Assembly (NCBI GenBank): GCA_963851105.1
Contig: CAWKNP010000002.1
Span: 558,001 to 622,000 of the forward strand
Source: DATARN01 sp963851105
GTDB lineage: Bacteria > Actinomycetota > Acidimicrobiia > Acidimicrobiales > Palsa-688
DNA: 64,000 nucleotides
Reading direction: 5' to 3'
Shown: piece after piece, positions 8,517 to 17,718 of the stretch
How positions within the stretch are numbered: position 1 is the stretch's first letter
Layout: every line of letters starts with the position of its first letter
Program-made: the position numbers and the translations under genes
The notes under the pieces: generated by a model
What the model was told of the DNA's origin: nothing
Database searches by the model: none
The model's input: only the letters and a program-made list of their open reading frames with translations

Positions 8517-10367
8517 ATGACGTCGATCGCCAAGCGACTGCTGCTCGGCCGGCCGCTCGCAACCCACGAGCAGGATCTCCAGCGCCTGCCGAAATGGATC
8601 GCGCTGCCCACCTTCTCGGCTGACGCCATCTCTTCCACCGCCTATGCCACCGAGGAAATCCTGGTCGTGGTGGCCGCGGGCGGTTCCAGCCTGGCGCTTG
8701 GCCTCTCGAAGCTCGTCCCGATCTCGCTCGTGGTCGCCGTCCTCCTCGTTATCGTCGTCATCTCGTACCGGCAGACTCTGTTTGCCTACCCGAACGGCGG
8801 CGGCAGCTACATCGTCAGCCGCGAGAATCTCGGCCGCCTCCCGTCGCTGATCGCGGCCGCGGCGCTGATGATCGACTACGTCCTGACGGTCGCGGTGTCG
8901 ATCTCGGCGGGAACGGCGGCGGTCGTGTCCCTTCCCGCCCTACGCGCCTTGGCCCCGCAACGGGTGATCGTGTGCCTGGTCGCGATCGCGGTGATCACCC
9001 TCGCCAACCTGCGTGGCCTACGGGAGTCCGGGTTGTTCTTCGCCATCCCGACGTACACCTACATCGCGATCATGGTCCTCCTGTTGGGATTTGGCCTGGG
9101 GCGGGTGATGTTCGGGCACATCGCGCCGATTCCGTTCGATCCGAAGTCGTTCGAGGGCAACCGGGTGATGGGGGGCCACCTCGGCGTCTTCCTCCTGCTC
9201 AAAGGCTTCTCGTCGGGGGCGGTTGCCCTATCAGGCGTCGAGGCCATCTCCAACGGAGTCCCCGCCTTCGTACCGCCGGAGTCGAAGAATGCCGCCGCCA
9301 CGATGGCGTGGATGGGCACGATCCTCGGGACGTTGTTCTTCGGGGTGTCTGTGCTGGCCCATCACCTGCATCCCTACCCGAGCCGCAACGAGACCATCCT
9401 GTCGCAGATGGGCCGGGCGGTCTTCGGTCGGGGGCCGCTCTATGTGCTGCTGCAGATCGCGACCGCCGCTATCTTGACGCTGGCGGCCAATACCGCCTAC
9501 GCCGATTTCCCCCGGCTGGCCTCGATCCTGGCCAAGGACGGATTCGCGCCCAAGCAACTGGCCCGCCGCGGCGACCGCCTCGTCTTCTCCAACGGGATCC
9601 TTACCTTGGCGGCCCTGGCCGGGGCCCTCGTCGTCGCCTTCGGCGGCCAGACGAACGCGTTGGTACCTCTCTATGCCGTCGGCGTGTTCACCGCGTTCAC
9701 CCTGAGCCAGGCGGGGATGGTCCGCCACCACCGTCGCCTCCGAGAGCCCGGCTGGCAATGGCGGCTGGCCGTCAACGCTGTCGGGGCGGTCGCCACCGGG
9801 ATCGTGACCCTCGTCATCGCGGTCACCAAGTTCACGAGCGGCGCCTGGCTCCCGGTCCTGGTCGTGCCGATCGTGGTGGGCCTGTTCCTCCTGGTGCGCC
9901 GGTACTACGACCGCCTCGAGACCGCCCTTGCAGTCACGCCGGGACATGCGCAACCGGATCCCGCCCATCTGACAGTCGTCGTAATGGTCGGCCAACTCCA
10001 CCGGGGCGTCCTCAACGCCCTCAACTACGCCCGGGGGATGTGTCCCGAGCATCTGCTGGCGCTGCACATCTGCGTCGAGGACGACGATGGCGAGGCGCTG
10101 CGCCGCCGGTGGGAAGAGCTCGCCATCGAGGTCCCGCTGGAAATGATCACCGCTCACTACCGCAAGCTGGCCACGGCGGTGGAGGACCACATCCGTGAGC
10201 TCATGGCCCGGTGGCCCGACACCGAACTGACCCTCGTGACCAGCCAGTACGCCGGCGGGGGCGTCTTCGACGACCTGTTGCACAATCAGAGCCTGGTATT
10301 GCTGCGCGAGCAACTGATGGTCAACTGCGGCGTCGCGGTCCTGGCCGTTCCCTACCGCCTGGAGTGA
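8517..10367 (+). CDS. KimA-like potassium/APC-superfamily transporter
   Basis: A 616-residue membrane protein. About 12 transmembrane helices fill residues 35-455 and a soluble C-terminal domain (about 480-616) follows. The N-terminal LPTFSADAISSTAYATEEIL is the signature region of KUP/KimA-type potassium symporters within the APC superfamily, and YPNGGGSYI is also typical. In KimA the cytoplasmic tail binds c-di-AMP, and regulation by this tail is plausible but not visible here. It follows a structured leader and converges with the ABC exporter operon. Amino-acid transport is the main alternative. No strong Shine-Dalgarno precedes ATG 8517. Confidence 0.8.
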   Translation: MTSIAKRLLLGRPLATHEQDLQRLPKWIALPTFSADAISSTAYATEEILVVVAAGGSSLALGLSKLVPISLVVAVLLVIVVISYRQTLFAYPNGGGSYIVSRENLGRLPSLIAAAALMIDYVLTVAVSISAGTAAVVSLPALRALAPQRVIVCLVAIAVITLANLRGLRESGLFFAIPTYTYIAIMVLLLGFGLGRVMFGHIAPIPFDPKSFEGNRVMGGHLGVFLLLKGFSSGAVALSGVEAISNGVPAFVPPESKNAAATMAWMGTILGTLFFGVSVLAHHLHPYPSRNETILSQMGRAVFGRGPLYVLLQIATAAILTLAANTAYADFPRLASILAKDGFAPKQLARRGDRLVFSNGILTLAALAGALVVAFGGQTNALVPLYAVGVFTAFTLSQAGMVRHHRRLREPGWQWRLAVNAVGAVATGIVTLVIAVTKFTSGAWLPVLVVPIVVGLFLLVRRYYDRLETALAVTPGHAQPDPAHLTVVVMVGQLHRGVLNALNYARGMCPEHLLALHICVEDDDGEALRRRWEELAIEVPLEMITAHYRKLATAVEDHIRELMARWPDTELTLVTSQYAGGGVFDDLLHNQSLVLLREQLMVNCGVAVLAVPYRLE

Positions 10368-10391
10368 CACCGCTCCCAGGCGGCCGCCAGG

Positions 10392-12302
10392 TCAGGTCAC
10401 GTCCGCCGCCGCGCCCACGAACTGGGCGTTGTAGAGGCGGGCGTAGGCGCCGCCGCGGGCGAGAAGGTCGGCGTGGTCGCCCTGCTCGACGATCCGGCCC
10501 GCCTCCATCACCAAGATGGTGTCGGCGTTGCGGATCGTGGACAACCGGTGGGCGATCACGAAGCTCGTTCGCTCCGACCGCAGCGCCGCCATGGCGTGCT
10601 GGATGAGCACCTCGGTGCGGGTGTCGACCGAGCTGGTCGCTTCGTCGAGGATCAGGATGGTGGGATTCGCGAGGAATGCCCGGGCGATGGTGAGCAGCTG
10701 CTTCTCGCCCACGCTCATGACCCCGCCTTCGTCGTCGACGAGCGTGTCGTATCCATCGGGCAGTGCCTGCACGAAACGGTCGACATAGGTGGCGCGGGCC
10801 GCGGCGAGGATCTGGTCCTCGGTGGCGTCGAGCTTGCCGTAGGCGATGTTGTCCCGGATTGTGCCGCCGAACAGCCACGTGTCCTGCAGGACCATCCCGA
10901 TGTTGGCGCGCAGGTCGTGGCGGGGCATGGTGGCGATGTCGACGCCGTCGAGAAGGATGCGCCCCTCGTCGAGCTCGTAGAACCGCATGATGAGATTGAC
11001 CAGCGTCGTTTTTCCCGCCCCGGTGGGGCCGACGATCGCGACCGTCTTGCCCGGTTCCGCCACCAGCGACAGGTCGGTGATGAGCGGCCGGGTGGGGTCG
11101 TAGGAGAACGACACGTGGTCGAATTCGACCCGTCCCCGGCGTGTCCCTGGGGCGTCGGCGACCTTGGGAGCGTCGGGTGTCTGCTCCTCGGCGTCGAGCA
11201 GCTCGAAGACGCGCTCGGCCGAGGCGAGCCCTGACTGGAAGATGTTGGCCATGGAAGCGAGTTGCTGGAGCGGTTGGGCGAACTGGCGGGAGTACTGGAT
11301 GAAGGCCTGGATGCCGCCGATCGTCATGGCTTTGGCCGCCACCCGCACCCCGCCGATGACGGCGATGGCGACGTAGTTGAGGTTGCCGACCATGACCATG
11401 GCCGGCTGGATGCTGCCGGAAATGAACTGGGCGCCGAAACTGGCCCGGTAGAGATTTTCGTTGGTTTCCCCGAAGGCTTCCTCCACCTCGCGCTGGCGGC
11501 CGAAGGACTTCACGATGGCGTGGCCGGTCAAGGACTCCTCGACCAGCGCGTTGAGCCGCCCCGTCTGGTTCCATTGCTCGACGAAACGCGGGCGAGACCG
11601 GCGGGTGATGAGCCGGATGAGATACAGCGAGAGCGGGATGCTCACCAGCGCCACGAGCGCCAGGGGCGGGGAGATGACGAACATGATGATGATGGTGCCG
11701 ACCAGCATGAACGTGTTCGTCAACAGCTGGCTGATGGTCTGCTGCAGGCTCTGGGCCAGGTTGTCGATGTCGTTGGTGACCCGGCTCAGGAGGTCGCCGC
11801 GGGCTGAACGGTCGACGTAACCGAGTGGGACGCGGTGCAGCTTGTCCTCGACATCGGCGCGCAGCCGGCGCATAGTGCGCTGCACCATGCCGGCCAGGGT
11901 GTAGGCGCTCAGGTACTGCAGCACCGCCGAGGCCGCGTACAGGCCGACGACGAGCAGCAAGATGTGATGGAGGCGGCCGAAGTCGACGTGGCTGACGCCG
12001 CCGCGCACCAGCCCCTTGACGATCACGTCGGTCGCGTTCCCGAGCAGTTTGGGGCCGAGGACGGAGAACACGACACCGCCGAGGGCCAGGAAAAGGACGG
12101 CGACGACACGCACCCTCTCGGGTCGCATCCGTGCCCCGAGGCGCCGCAGGGTTTGGCCTCGATTTTCCGAGTGTTCCAGCGGCATACCAAACGCACCCAT
12201 GCGGCTCATGGGCCCTGAGGGCGGCGGTATATGAGCCCGGGGCGCGGGTTCCGGCTCCGGCACCGGCTCCGCGGCGGCAGGGTCTTCGGTCTTGATACTC
12301 AT
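10392..12302 (-). CDS. ABC exporter half-transporter with canonical ATPase residues (subunit B)
   Basis: A 636-residue TMD-NBD fusion: a Pro/Glu-rich N-terminal tail, six transmembrane helices (about 65-360) and a nucleotide-binding domain (about 390-625). Walker A is GPTGAGKTT, Walker B is ILILDEATSSVD with the catalytic Glu, and the switch His is in VIAHRLSTI. The signature motif is degenerate (MSVGEKQ instead of LSGGQ). This complements the upstream subunit, which has a good signature but a degenerate Walker B, so the two form a heterodimeric exporter like TM287/288 or BmrCD. ATG 12300-12302 overlaps the upstream stop (ATGA), implying translational coupling. Confidence 0.93.
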   Translation of the reverse strand: MSIKTEDPAAAEPVPEPEPAPRAHIPPPSGPMSRMGAFGMPLEHSENRGQTLRRLGARMRPERVRVVAVLFLALGGVVFSVLGPKLLGNATDVIVKGLVRGGVSHVDFGRLHHILLLVVGLYAASAVLQYLSAYTLAGMVQRTMRRLRADVEDKLHRVPLGYVDRSARGDLLSRVTNDIDNLAQSLQQTISQLLTNTFMLVGTIIIMFVISPPLALVALVSIPLSLYLIRLITRRSRPRFVEQWNQTGRLNALVEESLTGHAIVKSFGRQREVEEAFGETNENLYRASFGAQFISGSIQPAMVMVGNLNYVAIAVIGGVRVAAKAMTIGGIQAFIQYSRQFAQPLQQLASMANIFQSGLASAERVFELLDAEEQTPDAPKVADAPGTRRGRVEFDHVSFSYDPTRPLITDLSLVAEPGKTVAIVGPTGAGKTTLVNLIMRFYELDEGRILLDGVDIATMPRHDLRANIGMVLQDTWLFGGTIRDNIAYGKLDATEDQILAAARATYVDRFVQALPDGYDTLVDDEGGVMSVGEKQLLTIARAFLANPTILILDEATSSVDTRTEVLIQHAMAALRSERTSFVIAHRLSTIRNADTILVMEAGRIVEQGDHADLLARGGAYARLYNAQFVGAAADVT

Positions 12303-14029
12303 GCTGCGTCCTCCCCTCCGGTCTGCGACGCCACGATCTCGGCGTAGGTGGGACACACTTCGAGCAGTTCGGAATGGGTCCCGAGGCCGACGGGCACCCC
12401 GGCCTCGAGCACCAGGATCTGGTCGGCGTTCACGATGCTCGAGACCCGCTGGGCCACGATGACGACGGTGGACCCGAGGGTGTACGGCGCCAGCGCGGTG
12501 CGCAGCCGGGCATCGGTCGCCAGGTCGAGCGCCGAGAACGAGTCGTCGAACACATACACGTCGGGTTTTCGCACCAGCGCCCGGGCGATGCTCAGCCGCT
12601 GGCGCTGGCCGCCCGACACGTTGGAGCCGCCCTGGGTGATCGGGGCGTCGAGTCCGCCCATGGTCCGTACGAAGTTGTCTGCCTGGGCCACCGCCAGCGC
12701 CTCCCAGAGATCGTCGTCGGTGGCGTCGGGCTTGCCGTAACGCAAGTTGCTGGCCACGGTGCCGGTGAAAAGGTACGGCCGCTGGGGTACGAGTCCTATC
12801 CGGTGCCAGAGTACGTCGGGGTCCAGCTCGCGGACATCGACGCCGCCCACCGCCACCGCGCCCACGGTGGGATCGATGAGCCGGCAGGCCAGGTTGACCA
12901 GCGTCGTCTTGCCGGCTCCGGTGCTGCCGATGACCGCGGTGGTCTTCCCCGGCAGGGCACGGAACGACACCCCGCACAGCACCGGGGCGGCGGCGCCGGG
13001 GTAGCCGAAGCTGACATCGCGGAACTCGAGCGTGCCTGGGGTGCGCAGCTCGCGAACCGGGTTCTCGGGGGGAGTGACCGACGGCTCGGTGTCGAGGACC
13101 TCCTGGATGCGCTCGCCGCTGACCGCCGCCCGGGGCGCCAGAACCCCGACGAAGGTCGCCATCATGACGGCGATGAGGATGAGGGTGAAATAGGTGAGGA
13201 AGGCAATCAGGGAGCCGATCGTCATCTGCCCGTGGGCGATGCGGTTGGCCCCGAACCACACCACCGCCGAGTTGGAGGCGTTGATGACCAGCATGACGAT
13301 AGGGAACATCAGCGACATCAGCCGGCCGGCAATGAGCGACGTCTGGGTGAGCTCGTCGTTGACGACCCCGAAGCGCTTCACCTCCTGGGGCTCGCGGACG
13401 AAGGCGCGCACGACCCGGATACCGGTGATCTGCTCGCGCAGTACTCGGTTGACGCCGTCCAGCCGGGCCTGCATGAGGCGGAACTGAGGGAGCATCCGGC
13501 CGATGATGATCCCGAGAGCGACGGCCAGCGCGGGCATGCTCACTCCGAGCAGCCAGGACAGGCCGGCGTCTTGGCGGAGGGCCATGATCACGCCGCCCAC
13601 GATGGTCACCGGCGCCGCCAGGACGAAGGTGCACACCATGACCACGAGCATCTGGACCTGCTGCACATCGTTGGTCACCCGGGTGATGAGCGACGAAGCG
13701 CCGATCTGGTTGACCTCGCGGGCCGACAGCGCCACGGACCGGTGGAACAGCACCGCCCGGACATCACGTCCGAATGCCATCGCCACTCTCGAGCCGAGAT
13801 AGATGGCAGTGACGGCGAAGACCGCCTGGATAGCGGTCACGCCGAGCATGACGCCGCCCATCCGCCAGATGTAGCCCGAGTCGCCCCGCAGGACGCCCCG
13901 GTCGATGATCTCACCGTTGAGATTGGGGAGGTAGAGGTTCAGGAGGGCCTGGACCCCTTGGAGCCCCAAGAGCACGAGAAGCAGCCCCCGGTACGGTCGG
14001 AGGTAGGTGCGCAGGAGTCGGATCAGCAC
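12299..14029 (-). CDS. ABC exporter half-transporter with degenerate catalytic site (subunit A)
   Basis: A 576-residue TMD-NBD protein with six transmembrane helices (about 15-300) and an NBD from about 340. Walker A is GSTGAGKTT and the signature VSGGQRQ is intact, but Walker B reads VYVFDDSFSALD (Asp in place of the catalytic Glu) and the switch histidine is Gln (VIVAQR). These are hallmark changes of the non-catalytic half of heterodimeric type IV exporters. GTG 14029 overlaps the tetR stop by seven bases. A longer open frame runs upstream through tetR but is a shadow. Substrates are probably drugs or lipids. Confidence 0.93.
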   Translation of the reverse strand: MLIRLLRTYLRPYRGLLLVLLGLQGVQALLNLYLPNLNGEIIDRGVLRGDSGYIWRMGGVMLGVTAIQAVFAVTAIYLGSRVAMAFGRDVRAVLFHRSVALSAREVNQIGASSLITRVTNDVQQVQMLVVMVCTFVLAAPVTIVGGVIMALRQDAGLSWLLGVSMPALAVALGIIIGRMLPQFRLMQARLDGVNRVLREQITGIRVVRAFVREPQEVKRFGVVNDELTQTSLIAGRLMSLMFPIVMLVINASNSAVVWFGANRIAHGQMTIGSLIAFLTYFTLILIAVMMATFVGVLAPRAAVSGERIQEVLDTEPSVTPPENPVRELRTPGTLEFRDVSFGYPGAAAPVLCGVSFRALPGKTTAVIGSTGAGKTTLVNLACRLIDPTVGAVAVGGVDVRELDPDVLWHRIGLVPQRPYLFTGTVASNLRYGKPDATDDDLWEALAVAQADNFVRTMGGLDAPITQGGSNVSGGQRQRLSIARALVRKPDVYVFDDSFSALDLATDARLRTALAPYTLGSTVVIVAQRVSSIVNADQILVLEAGVPVGLGTHSELLEVCPTYAEIVASQTGGEDAA

Positions 14030-14697
14030 TGTACCGCCCCCCCGCCGGCCGCCGCCGCGCCGGCCGCCGTCCCGCCGGCCGTGCCCGCGGCACCCGCGCC
14101 ACCGCCGGCGACGACGCCCGTGGTGACACCGTGCAGGAACAGGTGGACGATCTCCTGCGGCGCCATCGGCTCGCCCATGAGCATGGGGTGCGTCACCGAC
14201 AGTATGAGGGCCCGCAAGAAGCGGGCGGCCGCGTCGGGCGGGACCGCCAGCTGGTCGCGGTGGGCGGCGAGGAGTGACACCAGGGCGTTGATGACCACCG
14301 GCGGCCGGCGGTTCGGGGCGTGGAACCGCGGGCCCAGCGTCGAGAACAGCCGCCACAGGTCGACAACGCGTTGCTGCATGACCACGACCACCGCCTCCAG
14401 GGCGTCGGCCAGATCCTGATCGGGATCGACGGCCCCGATCGCGCGCTCCAACGGATCCACGTCGAGGGCGGCGTCGAGCACGGCCGCGATCACGGCGTCT
14501 TTGTCGGCGAAGACCCGGAAAATGGTGCCCTCGGCGATGCCCGCCGCGTCGGCCATCTGGCGGGTGGTGACCATCTCCCCGTTCTCGAGGAGGAGGGGGA
14601 GGGTGCTGCGCACGATCATGGCGCGCCGCTCGTCGGGGGCCATGACGCTGGCGCGTTTGGAGTGGCGGAGGTGGTCGGCGGAGGTGGCGAGATCCAT
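14023..14697 (-). CDS. TetR-family repressor of the ABC exporter operon
   Basis: A 224-residue regulator. The N-terminal helix-turn-helix (RQMADAAGIAEGTIFRVF, about 46-63) is a classic TetR recognition element followed by the K.AVIAAVL helix. The ligand-binding domain occupies about 80-190. The C-terminus is a low-complexity Gly/Ala/Thr tail ending GGGAVQC, probably disordered. The start at ATG 14697 has GGGGAC upstream. A longer frame to 14733 would translate through the operator and is unlikely. It is first in the operon and should repress itself and both ABC subunits through the palindrome at 14718-14741. Confidence 0.9.
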   Translation of the reverse strand: MDLATSADHLRHSKRASVMAPDERRAMIVRSTLPLLLENGEMVTTRQMADAAGIAEGTIFRVFADKDAVIAAVLDAALDVDPLERAIGAVDPDQDLADALEAVVVVMQQRVVDLWRLFSTLGPRFHAPNRRPPVVINALVSLLAAHRDQLAVPPDAAARFLRALILSVTHPMLMGEPMAPQEIVHLFLHGVTTGVVAGGGAGAAGTAGGTAAGAAAAGGGAVQC

Positions 14698-14717
14698 AAC
14701 GTCCCCGAAGATACCCG

Positions 14718-14741
14718 ATGAGTGAGTACCCACTCACTCAT
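14718..14741. promoter_or_regulatory. TetR-type operator palindrome
   Basis: Perfect 10-base arms, ATGAGTGAGT and ACTCACTCAT, are separated by ACCC, giving a 24-base inverted repeat 21 bases upstream of the tetR start. TGAGTGAG-type arms in this layout are common operators of TetR regulators of drug exporters, so autoregulation is likely. Confidence 0.8.
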
Positions 14742-14782
14742 TTCCGGGGTACTGACCCGGTTGCCGGCGGCGAATCTGGCGG

Positions 14783-14891
14783 GGTGGTCAGAAGTCCGTG
14801 TCGGGAGGGGGGTTTGTGACCAGGGCGGGCGGAGCCGGGGTGGGGGGGTGGTCAGAAGTCCGTGTCGGCAGGGGGGGTTTGTGACCAGGGC
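14783..14891. repeat. 64-base-period imperfect tandem duplication at the 3' end of the kinase gene
   Basis: Two near-identical copies of about 44 bases (14783-14826 and 14847-14891) begin GGTGGTCAGAAGTCCGTGTC and end TGACCAGGGC. They are offset by 64 bases and differ mainly by one base in a G-run. Each copy carries a TCA stop anticodon complement for the minus-strand kinase gene. Because 64 is not a multiple of three, the kinase frame reads through one copy and stops in the other. Confidence 0.8.
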
Positions 14892-16194
14892 TCACGGCGA
14901 AGGCGGTACCCGCAGGGCCGGGCAGGAGCACGGCGATCATCGGGCCCGGCCCGGCCCTGCGCAGCACCAGTTGCCCGCCCGCCGCTTCGACCAGGTTCTG
15001 GGCCAGAAGTAGGCCCATGCCGTGCCCATTGGCCGCAGACACCGCCGCCGGGACGGGGAGAGTGGCCAGCCCGTCGCCTTCGTCCTCCACCGCCACGCTG
15101 AAACCGCCGGCCACGGGCCGGGCGCTGAGAACCACTTTTCCCCGGCCGTGTTTCACCGAGTTGTCGATCAGGATGTCCAGGACCTGGGCCAACGAAGCTG
15201 GCACCGAGCACTCGCCCAACCCCGACTCCGAGACCTGGAAGCGCCGCCCAGCCTGGGCCAGGACGGGGTGCCACCGTCGCTCGACGGCGTCAAGGACCTC
15301 GGTCGCGGGCACCGTTCGCCCGGCCAGCCCGCTGGCCGGCGTGGAACCACCGCGGGCCAGCCGGAACAACTGGTCCAGGGTCGCCTCGAGCCGGTCGACG
15401 TCGCCGACCGCGTCGCCGATGGCGCGCTCGAGGTCGACGCCGGGGGTGACGAGGGCGTTCTCCAGTGAAAGCCGAAGCGCAGTCAGGGGCGTGCGCAGTT
15501 GGTGCGAGGCGTGGGCGGTGAATGCCCGTTCCCGGGTCAAGAGGTCACCGAGGCGCGCCGAGGTGGCGGCCATCGCATCACGGGCCCGGTCGATCTCGGC
15601 GACGCCGGAGTAGCTCGCAGTGACGTTGAACTCGCCGTCGCCGAGCCTCTCGGCCGCCCCGACCAGGTCGTCGACCGGACGGGTCAATCGGCGGGCCTGC
15701 CAGAGGGCGACGAGCGACGCGGCGGCCAGCGCCACGACACCAAGGGCCAGCATGGCGAGCCATGCCCGCTGCGTCCGCCATGCCAAAGCGGCCCGTGACG
15801 ACGAGGCCTCGAGAGCGCCGATCGGCGTCTCGTTGGCCACGATGGGAAGCGCCGACACCTCGCGGGAGCCGTCGGACCCGTCGGCAGGGCGTCCCGCCAA
15901 GGCCTTGAGGGCGATGGGGGTCGCCCGGGACGGCCCGATGCCCGCCACCAGCTGCGCCTGTGCGTCGTAGTAGGCCAGGTGGACGCCCGAAGGCACGGCG
16001 GGCGGCTCGATCGGATCGGGGCCATGGAGGCCTTCGCTCGGCACCGCCGCGACCGCGACCGTCGCCGCCTGGTGCAAGCGGCTCAGCTCCTGGTCCCGGT
16101 AGAAGCGGCCGAGCGCCCACGCCAGGGGGATGCCGAACACGAGCAGAGTCACAACGGTCACCGACAACGTGGCGGTGAGGATCCGGCGTTTCAC
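14788..16194 (-). CDS. Sensor histidine kinase
   Basis: A 468-residue HAMP-type kinase: transmembrane helix 1 (about 8-28), an extracytoplasmic sensor (30-142), transmembrane helix 2 (about 143-165), HAMP, then the phosphoacceptor ASHQLRTPL with His at about 231, an N-box DILIDNSVKHG and a G-box NGHGMGLLLAQN. GTG 16192-16194 overlaps the regulator stop (GTGA), so the pair is coupled. The Pro-rich C-terminus (about the last 35 residues) comes from a local tandem duplication rather than from the catalytic domain. It is divergent from the lipoprotein-ABC operon, which it probably controls in response to an envelope signal. Confidence 0.92.
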   Translation of the reverse strand: MKRRILTATLSVTVVTLLVFGIPLAWALGRFYRDQELSRLHQAATVAVAAVPSEGLHGPDPIEPPAVPSGVHLAYYDAQAQLVAGIGPSRATPIALKALAGRPADGSDGSREVSALPIVANETPIGALEASSSRAALAWRTQRAWLAMLALGVVALAAASLVALWQARRLTRPVDDLVGAAERLGDGEFNVTASYSGVAEIDRARDAMAATSARLGDLLTRERAFTAHASHQLRTPLTALRLSLENALVTPGVDLERAIGDAVGDVDRLEATLDQLFRLARGGSTPASGLAGRTVPATEVLDAVERRWHPVLAQAGRRFQVSESGLGECSVPASLAQVLDILIDNSVKHGRGKVVLSARPVAGGFSVAVEDEGDGLATLPVPAAVSAANGHGMGLLLAQNLVEAAGGQLVLRRAGPGPMIAVLLPGPAGTAFAVSPGHKPPLPTRTSDHPPTPAPPALVTNPPPDTDF

Positions 16195-16904
16195 GGTTCG
16201 CGCCCAGCGGTGGCGGAGTCGTCCTCCAACCGGTAGCCGACGCTGCGGATGGTGGTGATGACACTGGGGCCGTCGGGGCGGTCGAGCTTGCGCCGCAGCG
16301 CGGACACGTGCATGTCGAGCGTCTTGGTGGTGCTGTCGAAATGCTGGTCCCACACCTCGGCCAGCAAGCGCTGGCGCCCGACGACGCGTCCGGCGTCGAG
16401 GGCGAGCGCGGCCAGCAGGTCGAACTCCCGCGCCCGCAACTCGACCTCGGCATCGTCCATCGTGCAGCGCCTCGCCGCCAGATCGAGCCGCAGCCGCCCG
16501 CCGGCCGACGACACGTCGAGAGTCTCCAGGTCGCCGCATTGCCGGCGGCGGAGCCGGGCCCGGAGGCGGGCCAGCAGCTCGGCGAGGCGGAACGGCTTTG
16601 CGATGTAGTCGTCGGCACCCGCGTCGAGGCCCACGACAACATTGATCTCCTCGCTCCGCGCCGTGACCACGACAATCTCGACCGCCGGGTAGCGGTCGCG
16701 CAGCCGCCGGCACACGTCGATCCCGTCCAGGTCCGGCAGGCCCAGATCGAGCAGCACCAGATCGGTGATGCCACTCACGAGGCGTAGGGCGTCGGCCCCC
16801 GTGCGAGCCCACAAGACCGTCGCGCCCTGCCCTTCGAGCGCTTGGACCAGCGGGCGGGCGATGGCCTCGTCGTCTTCGACCACGACAAGGCAGGCCCCGA
16901 GCAC
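16191..16904 (-). CDS. OmpR/PhoB-family response regulator
   Basis: A 237-residue regulator with a receiver domain (acidic pocket VEDDEA, phosphoacceptor Asp at about 53 in LLDLGLPDLDG, Lys in AKPF) and a C-terminal winged helix (ending TTIRSVGYRLE). It partners with the overlapping histidine kinase. The start at GTG 16904 gives the usual family length. The frame is open much further upstream, but those residues overlap the divergent lipoprotein gene and look non-coding. Confidence 0.92.
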   Translation of the reverse strand: MLGACLVVVEDDEAIARPLVQALEGQGATVLWARTGADALRLVSGITDLVLLDLGLPDLDGIDVCRRLRDRYPAVEIVVVTARSEEINVVVGLDAGADDYIAKPFRLAELLARLRARLRRRQCGDLETLDVSSAGGRLRLDLAARRCTMDDAEVELRAREFDLLAALALDAGRVVGRQRLLAEVWDQHFDSTTKTLDMHVSALRRKLDRPDGPSVITTIRSVGYRLEDDSATAGREP

Positions 16905-16981
16905 GAAGGCGATGTTATGGGTCCCGTCGTGTTCCGCCCGGGCGGCGCCGACGCGGTTTACCCGGCGCTTACCAATCAAGG

Positions 16982-17001
16982 GGCCCCGGCTGACCGGGGC
17001 C
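16982..17001. promoter_or_regulatory. 8-bp GC hairpin in divergent promoter region
   Basis: GGCCCCGG, loop CTGA, CCGGGGCC form a perfect stem-loop that ends 12 bases before the lipoprotein ATG. No U-tract follows, and it is not downstream of any gene, so it is not a terminator for either neighbour. It could be an operator or an RNA stem that masks the ribosome site, since no Shine-Dalgarno is visible between it and the ATG. Confidence 0.4.
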
Positions 17002-17013
17002 TCTCTAGCTTCG

Positions 17014-17718
17014 ATGCCCATGACCTTGCGCCCCCCGAAATTGACTCTCGTGGTAGTGGGATTTCTCTCCGTGGCGGCAGCCGCCGCCTGCAGCTCGGGT
17101 GCCACCTCGGCGTCGGGTACCACGACAACCGTTTTCACCGGGACGGCGCGAACCGCGACCACGCTCGCCCCGGCGAGCACGACGGTGACGATCGGCGTGG
17201 CATCGTGCCAACTCACGACCGCGGCCACGGGGGCCAGCGGCAGCGGCGACGTCCTCGTCCCCGGTGATATCCCCGATACCGCGCACTTCGTGACCTACCA
17301 CGGCGGCGGGTACCACGTCGACCACCCGGAAGGCTGGGCCCAGCAGGTGGTGGGCACAACGGTCACCTTCACCGACAAGTTCAACTCCATCCGGGTGGAG
17401 ACCACGCCGGCACCGGCGGCGCCATCGGTCGCCTCGGCCCAGGCCGACGACGTCGCCGCCCTCAGGACTTCGACACCGTGTTTCCAGGTGGGCAAAGTCA
17501 GAGAGGTCACCCGGCCCGCGGGGGCGGCTGTCCTGATCAACTACCGGGCGGCGTCGCCCGCCGACCCCGTGACCGGCAAGGTCGTGCTCCAGGATGTCGA
17601 ACGCTACGTGTTCTGGCAGGCGGGGACCCGGGCGACGATCACCTTGTCGTCGCCCAAGGGGTCCGACAACGTGGATCCGTGGCGCAAGGTCACCAACTCC
17701 TTCGGTTGGGGCGCGTGA
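17014..17718 (+). CDS. Lipoprotein, first gene of ABC/FtsX operon
   Basis: A 234-residue exported protein. The N-terminus has a basic start, a hydrophobic core VVVGFLSVAAAAA and a lipobox-like AAAC, followed by a Ser/Thr/Ala-rich linker, so it is probably lipid-anchored at the outer face of the membrane. The folded part (about 95-234, HFVTYHGGGYHVDHPEGW onward) has no recognised family. Its stop overlaps the GTG of the first ATPase, so it belongs to the transporter operon and may be a substrate-presenting or sensing subunit. ATGs at 17014 and 17020 are both possible. Confidence 0.75.
   Translation: MPMTLRPPKLTLVVVGFLSVAAAAACSSGATSASGTTTTVFTGTARTATTLAPASTTVTIGVASCQLTTAATGASGSGDVLVPGDIPDTAHFVTYHGGGYHVDHPEGWAQQVVGTTVTFTDKFNSIRVETTPAPAAPSVASAQADDVAALRTSTPCFQVGKVREVTRPAGAAVLINYRAASPADPVTGKVVLQDVERYVFWQAGTRATITLSSPKGSDNVDPWRKVTNSFGWGA

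Noticed and set aside
10392..13634. A single 1080-residue frame across both ABC genes
   Set aside because: Only the part from 12302 downward is a transporter; the upstream part is a shadow of the other ABC gene in another frame.
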